In this document: positions 1-5,575 of the stretch, piece after piece
Layout of the letters: the number at the start of each line of letters is the position of its first letter
Numbering within the stretch: the first letter of the stretch is position 1
Assembly (NCBI GenBank): GCA_016212785.1
Contig: JACRDW010000010.1
Location: forward strand, 1-9,612
Direction of reading: 5' to 3'
Source: Methanobacteriota archaeon
Lineage (GTDB): Archaea > Hydrothermarchaeota > Hydrothermarchaeia > Hydrothermarchaeales > JACRDW01
DNA length: 9,612 bases
The notes under the pieces: model-generated
Database searches by the model: none
Told to the model about the DNA's origin: nothing
The model's input: the letters and a program-made list of their open reading frames with translations, nothing else
Position numbers and translations under genes: made by a program

Positions 1-650
1 CGGGCGATTCTGTTACCATAGAAATACTGCTCGACCACGAGAGGATGCCCACCATACAGGTGCTGAAGAGGAGCTACATGATAAACAAATCCATGCTCGC
101 CGACGTTATAAAGGCCTTTAAGGAAGGAGACGCAAAGCTTCTCGGCGACGTAATAGTAAGGGAAAGCGAAATAGACCGCCTCTACTTCCTCGTCGTGCGC
201 CAGCTCAAAAGTGCAGTTCGCTATCAGCAGGTTGCGGAAAAGCTCGGGATAACCAACCAGAGGGACAGCTTAGGCTACAGAATCGTGGTAAAGAGCTTCG
301 AGAGAATCGGAGACCATATAGAGAACATTGCAAAGAGCGGACTCCAGCTGATTGAAAAAAAACAGAGTATTGAAAGATTCGAGGGGCTCGCAGCCAGGGT
401 TCTCGAGGTGTACGAGAAAGCTGCGGGCGCGCTGTTCAAACAGGACATAAGCATGGTAGACGGAGTTTTTGATGACTTGAAAGAGATAGAGAAAATGTAC
501 CTGAAGATTTCTAACAGCCTGTTCCAGCAAAAAATGGGCGTGCAGGCATCGCTGCTCCAGAAGACCGTTCTGGACAGCCTGAGCAGAATCTCGGGATACA
601 GCGCAGATATAGCAGAGATAGCGATGAATATGTCTGTTAAAGTGCCGTAG
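1..650 (+). CDS. phoU: PhoU-domain phosphate uptake regulator, 5' end missing
   Basis: The reading frame is open from base 3 to the TAG at 648-650, so the gene runs in from the left edge; the ATG at 45 is probably an internal Met, because the 14 codons before it (including EILLDHER) fit the linker that precedes PhoU in archaeal family members. The visible part is almost entirely helical. The stretch DVIVRESEIDRLYFLVVRQL is typical of the first PhoU three-helix bundle, and SFERIGDHIENIAKSGLQL carries the E-x-I-x-D-H-x-x-N-I-A signature of the PhoU metal-binding face. From family knowledge, archaeal homologues of about 300+ residues have an N-terminal AbrB-like DNA-binding domain; that part would lie outside the window. 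PhoU proteins regulate phosphate uptake through the Pst transporter. The gene lies 17 nt before the arsC-like gene and is probably co-transcribed with it. The PhoU identity is firm; the missing N-terminal domain is inferred. Confidence 0.88.
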   Translation, partial: GDSVTIEILLDHERMPTIQVLKRSYMINKSMLADVIKAFKEGDAKLLGDVIVRESEIDRLYFLVVRQLKSAVRYQQVAEKLGITNQRDSLGYRIVVKSFERIGDHIENIAKSGLQLIEKKQSIERFEGLAARVLEVYEKAAGALFKQDISMVDGVFDDLKEIEKMYLKISNSLFQQKMGVQASLLQKTVLDSLSRISGYSADIAEIAMNMSVKVP

Positions 651-667
651 TAAAAGGAGCTGAGAAG

Positions 668-1081
668 ATGAAAGTACTATTCGTGTGCGTGGGCAACTCC
701 GCTAGGTCGCAAATGGCAGAGGCGATTTTCAACAAGATTGCAGGAAAAAAAGAAGCGCAGAGCGCAGGCACTCAGCCTGCGGATAAAGTGAGCTCAAAAG
801 CAATTGCTGTGATGAGAGAAATCGGAATTGACATAAGCATGCGGAAGCCAAAGCTGCTGACCAGGGAAATGGTCGAAAAAACTGAAAAAATCATAACCAT
901 GGGCTGCCTCGACAGCGCCTCCTGTCCTTTGTTTCTTTTAGAAGACAAATCGAAGCTCGAGGACTGGAAGATAGAGGACCCGAGGGACAAGCCTATAGAA
1001 AAGGTAAGGGAAATCAGGGACGAAATAAAGCGGAGGGTGGAGGGGCTTGCTGGGGAAGAGAAACAGGGTACTATTGCGTAA
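668..1081 (+). CDS. arsC: Arsenate reductase (ArsC-type) / low-molecular-weight protein tyrosine phosphatase family
   Basis: 137 residues, the usual size for the family. The P-loop at residues 7-13 is CVGNSAR, the C-x5-R catalytic signature, directly after the first beta strand and followed by SQMAEA as in thioredoxin-coupled ArsC. A DPRD motif at 104-107 supplies the general acid. Two further cysteines, C80 (in MGC) and C86 (in SCP), sit where ArsC enzymes have their redox pair (C82/C89 in the staphylococcal enzyme), which favours arsenate reductase over a plain tyrosine phosphatase. The reaction would be reduction of arsenate to arsenite by a C7-C80-C86 disulfide relay. The start is supported by GTAAAAGGAG at 650-659, which places GGAG 8 nt before ATG 668. 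The gene follows phoU closely, so a phosphate/arsenate link is plausible. No arsR or arsB is visible. Dephosphorylation of another substrate remains possible. Confidence 0.85.
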   Translation: MKVLFVCVGNSARSQMAEAIFNKIAGKKEAQSAGTQPADKVSSKAIAVMREIGIDISMRKPKLLTREMVEKTEKIITMGCLDSASCPLFLLEDKSKLEDWKIEDPRDKPIEKVREIRDEIKRRVEGLAGEEKQGTIA

Positions 1082-1098
1082 TCAGGTCTTACAATATA

Positions 1099-1108
1099 TT
1101 TATATATC
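1099..1108 (+). promoter_or_regulatory. TATA-like box, upstream of the AT-rich gene pair
   Basis: The stretch TTTATATATC is a good archaeal TATA box match just after the arsC-like stop codon. A start of transcription about 25 nt downstream would fall near 1127-1132 and give a leader of about 90 nt before the ATG at 1218. A second TATA-like box lies at 1151-1160, so this could be one of two alternative promoters. The call rests on sequence only. Confidence 0.4.
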
Positions 1109-1142
1109 TAAAGAAAAGCAATGGAAAGTAGGGAAGCCAAAG

Positions 1143-1214
1143 ATGTTAATGCTTTTAAATAAAGAATTTATCTTTAACGTAGTTAAGTTAACTTCTATTA
1201 GTAAGAGGGAATAA
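1143..1214 (+). CDS. Possible 23-codon leader ORF
   Basis: ATG at 1143 opens a frame of 23 codons (MLMLLNKEFIFNVVKLTSIS...) ending with TAA at 1212-1214, 3 nt before the ATG of the next gene at 1218. A weak purine-rich stretch, TAGGGAAG at 1129-1136, precedes it, and it lies downstream of the TATA-like box at 1099-1108. The peptide is hydrophobic at the start and basic at the end, and I recognise no family. It may be a leader peptide coupled to the downstream gene or simply chance in AT-rich DNA; the second TATA-like box lies inside it, which argues for chance. Confidence 0.18.
   Translation: MLMLLNKEFIFNVVKLTSISKRE
1151..1160 (+). promoter_or_regulatory. TATA-like box, likely main promoter of the helical protein/PIN pair
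   Basis: GCTTTTAAATA is centred about 62 nt before ATG 1218. This predicts transcription starting near 1182 and a leader of about 35 nt containing the SD-like GAGGG at 1205-1209, which sits 8 nt from the ATG. The spacing to the start of translation is reasonable for an archaeal leadered mRNA. Confidence 0.4.
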
Positions 1215-1217
1215 TAA

Positions 1218-1712
1218 ATGGAAAATATTTTCAGTAAGTTAGATAGTGAAATATTGGTTAATTTAGAGAAGAAGAAGATTTCGGAGGAATTAATTAAATA
1301 CTGTAGAGAAAGTAAAGAGGAGCTGACTCGCTTAGAGGATAAAGTTATGCAAAAGGATGATATTTTAGATGGTTTAAAACTTTTTTCCTCATGTGATACA
1401 TGTATCTCAATTTTAGAAAAAGTTACTCCAGAACTGGAGAAAGCGAAAGAAGTGGGTGAAAATCCAATTTCTTTAGAACGAATTTATGACATTCTTTTAG
1501 CCGTGGTGGCAATTGGAGATAGAATATCTGAAATATTTAATGGCGAAGGAGCTGCATCTTTCAACGTTAAACAAATAAGGGAATATTCCCTTAGCTTACA
1601 AGAGGAAGCGGAGAAAAGGGGATTAATCGAACCATTGAGTGATAAAATCAGAAGAATACCTAAAGAATTGAGAAAGTCTATAGCCGAAAAAGCACTCGCT
1701 TTAAATTCATAG
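1218..1712 (+). CDS. Unknown 164-residue helical protein, partner of the PIN gene
   Basis: I do not recognise this family. The protein is charged, rich in Lys and Glu, and should be almost all helical, with likely coiled-coil stretches at about residues 10-75 and 120-160. There is no signal peptide; a short hydrophobic helix at about 90-100 (DILLAVVAIG) looks like a buried helix rather than a membrane span. A CxxC occurs at C59-C62 (SCDTC), without a second pair that would make a zinc site. ATG 1218 has the SD-like GAGGG 8 nt upstream. DNA here is AT-rich (1261-1320 has 18 G/C in 60) and Leu is mostly TTA, unlike the GC-richer flanking genes, so lateral acquisition is likely. It precedes a PIN-domain gene in the same frame with only 12 nt between, so a role as antitoxin or regulatory subunit is a reasonable inference, not shown. 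Confidence 0.75.
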   Translation: MENIFSKLDSEILVNLEKKKISEELIKYCRESKEELTRLEDKVMQKDDILDGLKLFSSCDTCISILEKVTPELEKAKEVGENPISLERIYDILLAVVAIGDRISEIFNGEGAASFNVKQIREYSLSLQEEAEKRGLIEPLSDKIRRIPKELRKSIAEKALALNS

Positions 1713-1724
1713 AAGGCGATTGCT

Positions 1725-2459
1725 TTGCGTCCAGTAGTGTTTTTTGAAGTCTCTGTTTTGATAAGCGCATCCGTCAGAGAGTTGGACACCGAAGATGAAT
1801 TTAAAATTGAGCACCCATTCTATCCTCAATCCAAGGGAGCAGTTAATTTAATAGAGAGAGGAAAAATAACAGGCGTTACTACTTATACAGTCGAAAATCA
1901 GGCAAGTAAAAAGATTGAAAAAGCAATACTTGACCAAATCAAAATCGAAACACAGGACATAAGACAGAATAGAGAAAAATATAAAACCTATTCTCAGTTG
2001 CTTGATACTATCCAACGAAAATTTAGTGACAATATTCGACTAATGGATAGATTACGAATAGATGAAGAAGGGGTTGAAGATATACTTAATAATGAAGTTA
2101 ATCTAATGTACGCTAAATTATTAAAAGACGCAGAAACCCCTCCCGAAAAAACATGGTCAGAGTCGCCTCGTTTTAGAGGGGTAGCTATAGAAATAACTAA
2201 ATCTACATGGAAAAGGCATACGAGAACGATAGAAGAATTACAAAGAAAATCTATATTTCCTGACCCAACGGACCGTAGGATATTATCAGAGGCAATATAC
2301 CTACGAAAGTTTCGATTTAAAGACACACGATTTTTCTTAGTTTCATGTGATAATCATTTTTGCGGAATGAGACCACCGTATAACGAAATTCCTAGAGAAA
2401 TTGAAAGAAAATTTAATATAAAATGCTTATTACCTGAAAGGCTATTTGAATCTGTGTGA
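1725..2459 (+). CDS. Divergent PIN-domain putative ribonuclease, 244 residues
   Basis: The PIN fold is suggested by the order of its motifs. The first strand, VVFFEVSVLISA, has E8 where most PIN domains have Asp. TTYTVENQA follows with E57, then DPTDRRILSEAIYL with D180 and D183, and finally FFLVSCDNHF with D209, matching the usual (L/V)-V-(T/S)-x-D-x-x-F end. PIN domains are Mg-dependent nucleases, commonly RNases in toxin-antitoxin systems. This one is nearly twice the VapC length because about 100 mostly helical, charged residues (about 65-170) separate the second and third motifs. TTG 1725 is chosen because the strand starts right there and GAAGG at 1713-1717 lies 7 nt before it; GTG 1737 is an alternative. 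The frame is the same as the preceding gene, separated by its TAG at 1710-1712. Base composition marks both as foreign. Activity is uncertain given E8. Confidence 0.65.
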   Translation: MRPVVFFEVSVLISASVRELDTEDEFKIEHPFYPQSKGAVNLIERGKITGVTTYTVENQASKKIEKAILDQIKIETQDIRQNREKYKTYSQLLDTIQRKFSDNIRLMDRLRIDEEGVEDILNNEVNLMYAKLLKDAETPPEKTWSESPRFRGVAIEITKSTWKRHTRTIEELQRKSIFPDPTDRRILSEAIYLRKFRFKDTRFFLVSCDNHFCGMRPPYNEIPREIERKFNIKCLLPERLFESV

Positions 2460-2460
2460 A

Positions 2461-2466
2461 TTTTTT
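2461..2466 (+). terminator. T-tract after the PIN gene
   Basis: A run of six T begins 2 nt after the TGA at 2457-2459. Archaeal transcription commonly ends at T-rich tracts without a hairpin, so this is a plausible end for the two-gene unit. Confidence 0.35.
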
Positions 2467-2527
2467 GATAACGCAACACCCTTTCAAAGAGTATTAAAAG
2501 TCCCTATAACACAAAACTACAGGGGGA

Positions 2528-2537
2528 AATATTAATA
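2528..2537 (+). promoter_or_regulatory. TATA-like box for the FAD-dependent dehydrogenase
   Basis: AATATTAATA is centred about 38 nt before the GTG at 2571. This predicts a leader of about 12 nt starting near 2558, which would contain the G-run at 2560-2565 that acts as an SD-like site 5 nt before the start. A second AT stretch, TTTAAAAAG at 2550-2558, is too close to the start codon to be the promoter. Confidence 0.4.
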
Positions 2538-2570
2538 TACCCGTAGTGGTTTAAAAAGTGGGGGGTTAAA

Positions 2571-3938
2571 GTGAAATACGACGTTATTATAGTCGGCGCA
2601 GGTCCTGCAGGCATGTTCGCTGCATACGAGCTTGCGAAGAAGAGCAATTTAAAAGTCTTAATCGTAGACTTCGGCAAGGACGTGAGCAAGCGGATATGCC
2701 CGATGGAAAAGACCAACGTCTGCGTGAAGTGCGAGCCGTGCAACATAATGAGCGGGGTAGGGGGCTCTGGAGGCCTGAGCGATGGGACGCTGAACATTAA
2801 GCCTGACATCGGGGGTAATTTATACGAACTCATGAGCGAGAAGGACGCATGGGAGCTCGTCAGATACGTGGATAAAATATACGTAGAGAACGGAGCGCCG
2901 AAGAAGCTGTACGAGGCAACGAGCAGCGAGGGGGAGATGCTCTCCAGAAAGGCTGCCTCCGCAGGCATTGAATTCATTCAAATACCGCAGCGCCACATCG
3001 GGAGCGACCACACGCCGGAGGTGGTAGCCTCGCTGAAAAAAAATTTGGAGCACAATGGCATAAAGTTCCTGCTCAGCACAGCTGTTGAGGATATCCTGGA
3101 CGGAGAACTCAAGCTCTCGGATAACAAAAAAGTGAAAACGAAATACATACTCGCCGCTCCGGGACGGTCGGGCGCTCCGTGGCTGGTCAAGCAGGCTAAA
3201 AAGCTCGGACTGAAAATAAGGCACGGACCAATAGACGTCGGGGTGAGGGTAGAGTTGCCGGGAATAGTTATGGACCCGGTGTGCAGAATCAACAGAGACC
3301 CAAAGTTCCACATAATAACCGAAACGTACGACGACTTCGTGCGCACCTTCTGCGTGAATCACCGCGGCTACGTCGTTAAAGAGGTTTACAAAGATTATGT
3401 CGGAGTAAACGGGCACTCGCTCAGGGACAAGCAGGCAGAGAACACCAACTTTGCATTTCTGACGAGAATAGAGCTTACAGAGCCTGTCGAGAACTCGACA
3501 ATGTATGGGGAATCCATAGCAAAAACCGCAACCACGCTCGGCGGGGGCAATCCGCTAGTGCAGAGGCTCGGAGACCTCAGAAGAGGCAGGCGCTCTACCT
3601 GGAAGAGGATAGACAGAGGTCAGGTTAAGCCGACCCTGCGCAGCGTTACCCCGGGCGATGTTTCAATGGTCATGCCTCACCGAATAGTTACAAATATTCT
3701 CGAGGGTCTGGAAAGACTGGACAAGGTTATACCCGGCGTTGCCTCGGACTCGACGCTGCTTTATGCGCCTGAAATAAAATTCTATGCGATGCGGGTAGAG
3801 GTCGGCAAAAGTATGGAGACCAGCATTCCGAATTTATTCGTCGCAGGCGACGGCGCAGGAGTTTCGAGGGGTTTGATAATCGCAAGCGCAACCGGAGTGC
3901 TGGCTGCGAGGGGAATTTTGGAGAAGGAAAAAGCGTAG
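2571..3938 (+). CDS. FAD-dependent dehydrogenase / NAD(P)-FAD oxidoreductase (COG2509-like)
   Basis: 455 residues, normal for this group of uncharacterised flavoproteins. The N-terminal Rossmann motif VIIVGAGPAG (residues 5-14, G9-x-G11-x-x-G14) binds the FAD ADP moiety. The C-terminal FVAGDGAGVSRG (423-434) is the second FAD-contact motif. Residues 43-57 hold four cysteines, C43-x7-C51-x2-C54-x2-C57, followed by a glycine-rich SGVGGSGGLSDG; I recall this Cys/Gly signature as conserved in the family, where it could hold a metal or iron-sulfur cluster. No signal peptide or membrane span is seen, so it is cytosolic. The GTG start is the first in-frame start before the Rossmann strand and follows a G-run. 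It stands alone between two accessory modules, and its base composition returns to the GC-richer background (33 G/C in 60 at 2701-2760). The substrate is unknown. Confidence 0.85.
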   Translation: MKYDVIIVGAGPAGMFAAYELAKKSNLKVLIVDFGKDVSKRICPMEKTNVCVKCEPCNIMSGVGGSGGLSDGTLNIKPDIGGNLYELMSEKDAWELVRYVDKIYVENGAPKKLYEATSSEGEMLSRKAASAGIEFIQIPQRHIGSDHTPEVVASLKKNLEHNGIKFLLSTAVEDILDGELKLSDNKKVKTKYILAAPGRSGAPWLVKQAKKLGLKIRHGPIDVGVRVELPGIVMDPVCRINRDPKFHIITETYDDFVRTFCVNHRGYVVKEVYKDYVGVNGHSLRDKQAENTNFAFLTRIELTEPVENSTMYGESIAKTATTLGGGNPLVQRLGDLRRGRRSTWKRIDRGQVKPTLRSVTPGDVSMVMPHRIVTNILEGLERLDKVIPGVASDSTLLYAPEIKFYAMRVEVGKSMETSIPNLFVAGDGAGVSRGLIIASATGVLAARGILEKEKA

Positions 3939-4002
3939 AAAATCCGCACGCTAGGTAAAAGGAGTTTTATATTCCGGAAGCGATTTATTATATATACAAT
4001 AA

Positions 4003-4013
4003 CTTTTATATAA
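4003..4013 (+). promoter_or_regulatory. TATA box for the DUF4258/YgiT operon, leaderless start
   Basis: CTTTTATATAA is centred about 26 nt before ATG 4034, the distance expected for a leaderless archaeal mRNA, and there is no SD site before that ATG. Another TATA-like run, TTTATTATATATA, lies at 3984-3996. The rest of the gap 3939-4033 shows no gene. Confidence 0.55.
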
Positions 4014-4033
4014 GTTAAAGTAAGTGAAATTAT

Positions 4034-4237
4034 ATGAAATGCGAGTTTCGACCTTCCATCCATGCAAAAAATCAGATGATAGCGCGCGGTATATCAAAGA
4101 AAGAGATTATGGACTGCATTTTGAAAGGAGCAAAAAGGTTGCAGGGAAAAAAGATAATTGGAATCTTCGGGAAGGTGGAAGCCGTATTTCTAAAGAAACC
4201 GTGCCACTACTACGTCATAACCACTTACTGGAGGTAG
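4034..4237 (+). CDS. DUF4258 (RelE-like) putative toxin, 67 residues
   Basis: The stretch IHAKNQMIARGISKKEI (residues 9-25) is the typical H-A-x-x-x-M-x-x-R-x-I-s-x-x-x-I start of DUF4258 proteins, and the end HYYVITTYWR is the usual final strand. The protein is small and very basic. DUF4258 members are thought to share the RelE/BrnT-type fold and are found as toxin-like partners in toxin-antitoxin pairs; ribonuclease activity is inferred from that, not seen. A frame from GTG 4024 is also open but does not show these motifs. The next gene starts 4 nt after the stop, and the downstream SD GGAGGT at 4230-4235 overlaps this gene's last codons and TAG, so the two are translationally linked. Confidence 0.7.
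   Translation: MKCEFRPSIHAKNQMIARGISKKEIMDCILKGAKRLQGKKIIGIFGKVEAVFLKKPCHYYVITTYWR
4230..4235 (+). promoter_or_regulatory. Strong Shine-Dalgarno site for the YgiT-type gene
   Basis: A full GGAGGT lies inside the end of the DUF4258 gene, sharing its T with the TAG stop at 4235-4237, and is 6 nt before ATG 4242. It is the strongest ribosome binding site seen in the window, consistent with higher translation of an antitoxin than of the leaderless toxin before it. Confidence 0.7.
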
Positions 4238-4241
4238 AAAA

Positions 4242-4565
4242 ATGAAGTGCCCTGTATGCGACGAAAGCATGGAAAGAAAGATGGTTCCTTACTCCGTAGG
4301 AGGTGTAAAGCTCGGCGTTTTTGAGGCCGACGTTTGCTCCTGCGGCGAGGTATTTTTTACAGAAAAATCGTCTGATGCAATAGACAGGAAAGCAAAAGAA
4401 AAGGGACTATGGGGGTTTGAGAAAAAAGGAAAGGTAGGGTACTCGGGGAACTCGCTGATTGTCAGAATACCAAAAAAAGTCGCAGACTTCATGCAGCTTA
4501 AAAAAGGCGAAGGAATACTAATCAGGCCCGAGGATAAAAAGCGCCTCATTATCGAGGTCGTATAG
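4242..4565 (+). CDS. YgiT-type zinc finger protein with C-terminal AbrB-like DNA-binding domain, putative antitoxin
   Basis: 107 residues in two parts. The N-terminal half has C4-x2-C7 (KCPVCDE) and C31-x-C33-G (VCSCGE), the CxxC...CxCG zinc site of YgiT/MqsA-like antitoxins. The C-terminal half, from GYSGNSLIVRIPKKVADFM to IRPEDKKRLIIEV (about 68-106), reads as a swapped-hairpin AbrB/SpoVT domain, which binds DNA. In this family the zinc domain neutralises the toxin and the DNA-binding domain represses the operon, so this protein is the likely antitoxin for the DUF4258 gene just upstream. Pairing of DUF4258 with YgiT-type proteins is recurrent in archaea and bacteria. Here the toxin gene comes first, the reverse of vapBC further right. 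The pairing is strongly supported by spacing; the activity is inferred. Confidence 0.75.
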   Translation: MKCPVCDESMERKMVPYSVGGVKLGVFEADVCSCGEVFFTEKSSDAIDRKAKEKGLWGFEKKGKVGYSGNSLIVRIPKKVADFMQLKKGEGILIRPEDKKRLIIEVV

Positions 4566-4603
4566 TTGGGCTCCGACGTAAAAGGAGTATAAAGCAGCGA
4601 CTT

Positions 4604-4693
4604 ATGGGCGAGATTAATGAGAGGATTTATAAGTTATACGGATTGGACGAAAATGATAGAAAGGTGGTTGAGGAGTTCCTGGAGATGTTCTAA
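4604..4693 (+). CDS. 29-codon ORF resembling the C-terminal tail of type IIG restriction-modification enzymes
   Basis: ATG 4604 encodes MGEINERIYKLYGL... ending EEFLEMF, stop TAA 4691-4693. The pattern I-N-x-x-I-Y-x-L-Y-G-L-x-x-x-D/E-x-x-x-V-E-E is the one I know from the far C-terminus of Eco57I/TaqI-like methyltransferase-specificity proteins, where it ends the specificity domain. An SD-like AAAAGGAG at 4580-4587 is 16 nt upstream, rather far; the frame is open further 5' without a good start codon. No methyltransferase motif is present upstream, since the YgiT-type gene is there. It could be a remnant of a lost enzyme or a genuine small protein. Its stop overlaps the convergent map stop by 4 nt, which leaves no room for a longer 3' end. 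Confidence 0.4.
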   Translation: MGEINERIYKLYGLDENDRKVVEEFLEMF

Positions 4694-5574
4694 ATCTTCG
4701 TCGTTATTTTGCACCCCTCCTTACTTACAATCACCGTGTGCTCAGCCTGCGCTACCATGCCGCGCTCCTTTTCTCTGAGAATGTGATACGCATAAATCGC
4801 CTGCGAATAAGCCAGCTGCCTTAATGCCTGGTTGAGCTTGAATCTCGGCATTAAATTTGAAATCCACCTCTCTGCGAATGGCAGGTCTCCATAGTTAGTC
4901 TTGACGTGCTGAAGGATGTCCCTCGCCTCCTTCATTCTGAGCGGTCTGTCGCAGAGGTAGCGGAAGATTATTGCATTCGCATCGTCCACAACTCTTCCTG
5001 CGCCGTTTGTTGCAAAAGGCTCAATCGCAAGCACGTCGCCCTCGTTTATAACATCTCCGTGCCTCGTCTTTATATTCGGTATTAATACTCCCCCGTGCAG
5101 ATTCCATCTCTTTAGCATGTGCCCCGTGAGGTTGCTTATCGGCAGGTAGCCCATGTCCTTGATTGTGTTCTCCACAACTTCGCCGAGCTCGCTCGTAAGT
5201 ACGCCCGGCTTGACGAGTTCAATCACGTTCTCGAGGGCTTTCTCAGCAGCTTTTATTAATTTATTAGAGCCTCCGCCCACAATTATCGACTTTGCAATGT
5301 CCGCTATGTAGCCGTCGACGTGCACGCCGATGTCGAGCTTTACCAAATCGCCTTTCTTGAAAGTCGACTCGTCCCATGCCTGCGGCGAGTAGTGCGCCGC
5401 TATATCGTTAACGCTGATATTGCAAGGAAATGCAGGTTTTGCGCCTTTCTGCACCGCAAGCTCTTCCACGAAATTCGCAACATCGAGCAGTTTCGCTCCC
5501 GGCGTTATCTTCTTCAATCCTTCTTCCACGACCTCAACTGCGATTTTTCCTGCCTTTTCATACTGCTCTTGCAT
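4690..5574 (-). CDS. map: Methionine aminopeptidase, type II
   Basis: Removes the initiator Met from nascent proteins; a metalloenzyme of the pita-bread fold acting in the cytosol. With the start at 5574 (MQEQYEKAGKIA) the protein is 294 residues, and the five metal ligands fall at D81 and D92 (LDIGVHVDGYIADIA), H152 (LTGHML), E185 (AIEPFAT) and E278 (AEHTVIV), close to D82, D93, H153, E187 and E280 in the Pyrococcus furiosus enzyme of 295 residues. The insert between H152 and E278 that defines type II is present. A longer frame from 5598 would overlap vapC by 23 nt; the shorter start is preferred because GGAG at 5585-5582 lies 7 nt before it and the N-terminus then matches the family. The gene begins 1 nt after the vapC stop, so it is likely to be at least partly transcribed from the vapBC promoter. 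Confidence 0.95.
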   Translation of the reverse strand: MQEQYEKAGKIAVEVVEEGLKKITPGAKLLDVANFVEELAVQKGAKPAFPCNISVNDIAAHYSPQAWDESTFKKGDLVKLDIGVHVDGYIADIAKSIIVGGGSNKLIKAAEKALENVIELVKPGVLTSELGEVVENTIKDMGYLPISNLTGHMLKRWNLHGGVLIPNIKTRHGDVINEGDVLAIEPFATNGAGRVVDDANAIIFRYLCDRPLRMKEARDILQHVKTNYGDLPFAERWISNLMPRFKLNQALRQLAYSQAIYAYHILREKERGMVAQAEHTVIVSKEGCKITTKI

Positions 5575-5575
5575 T

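Noticed and set aside
1710..1712. TAG read as pyrrolysine
   Set aside because: phoU, the FAD gene, the DUF4258 gene, the YgiT-type gene and map all end at TAG where their families end, so TAG is an ordinary stop here.
1082..2570. Direct or inverted repeats marking the edges of the AT-rich block
   Set aside because: Reading both edges I found only AT-rich similarity, with no convincing target-site duplication or attachment site.
2504..3416. Long minus-strand frames opposite the FAD dehydrogenase
   Set aside because: The plus-strand frame has both FAD motifs and covers the whole region; the minus frames show no recognisable motif.
4024..4245. A 73-codon plus-strand frame from GTG 4024, overlapping the DUF4258 gene
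   Set aside because: The frame from ATG 4034 carries the DUF4258 motifs and fits the TATA spacing; this one has neither.
650..4587. Three exact copies of GTAAAAGGAG (650-659, 3955-3964, 4578-4587)
   Set aside because: The core is a Shine-Dalgarno sequence and only the first copy has a start codon at proper distance. Ten bases containing an SD can recur by chance; I see no longer shared repeat.
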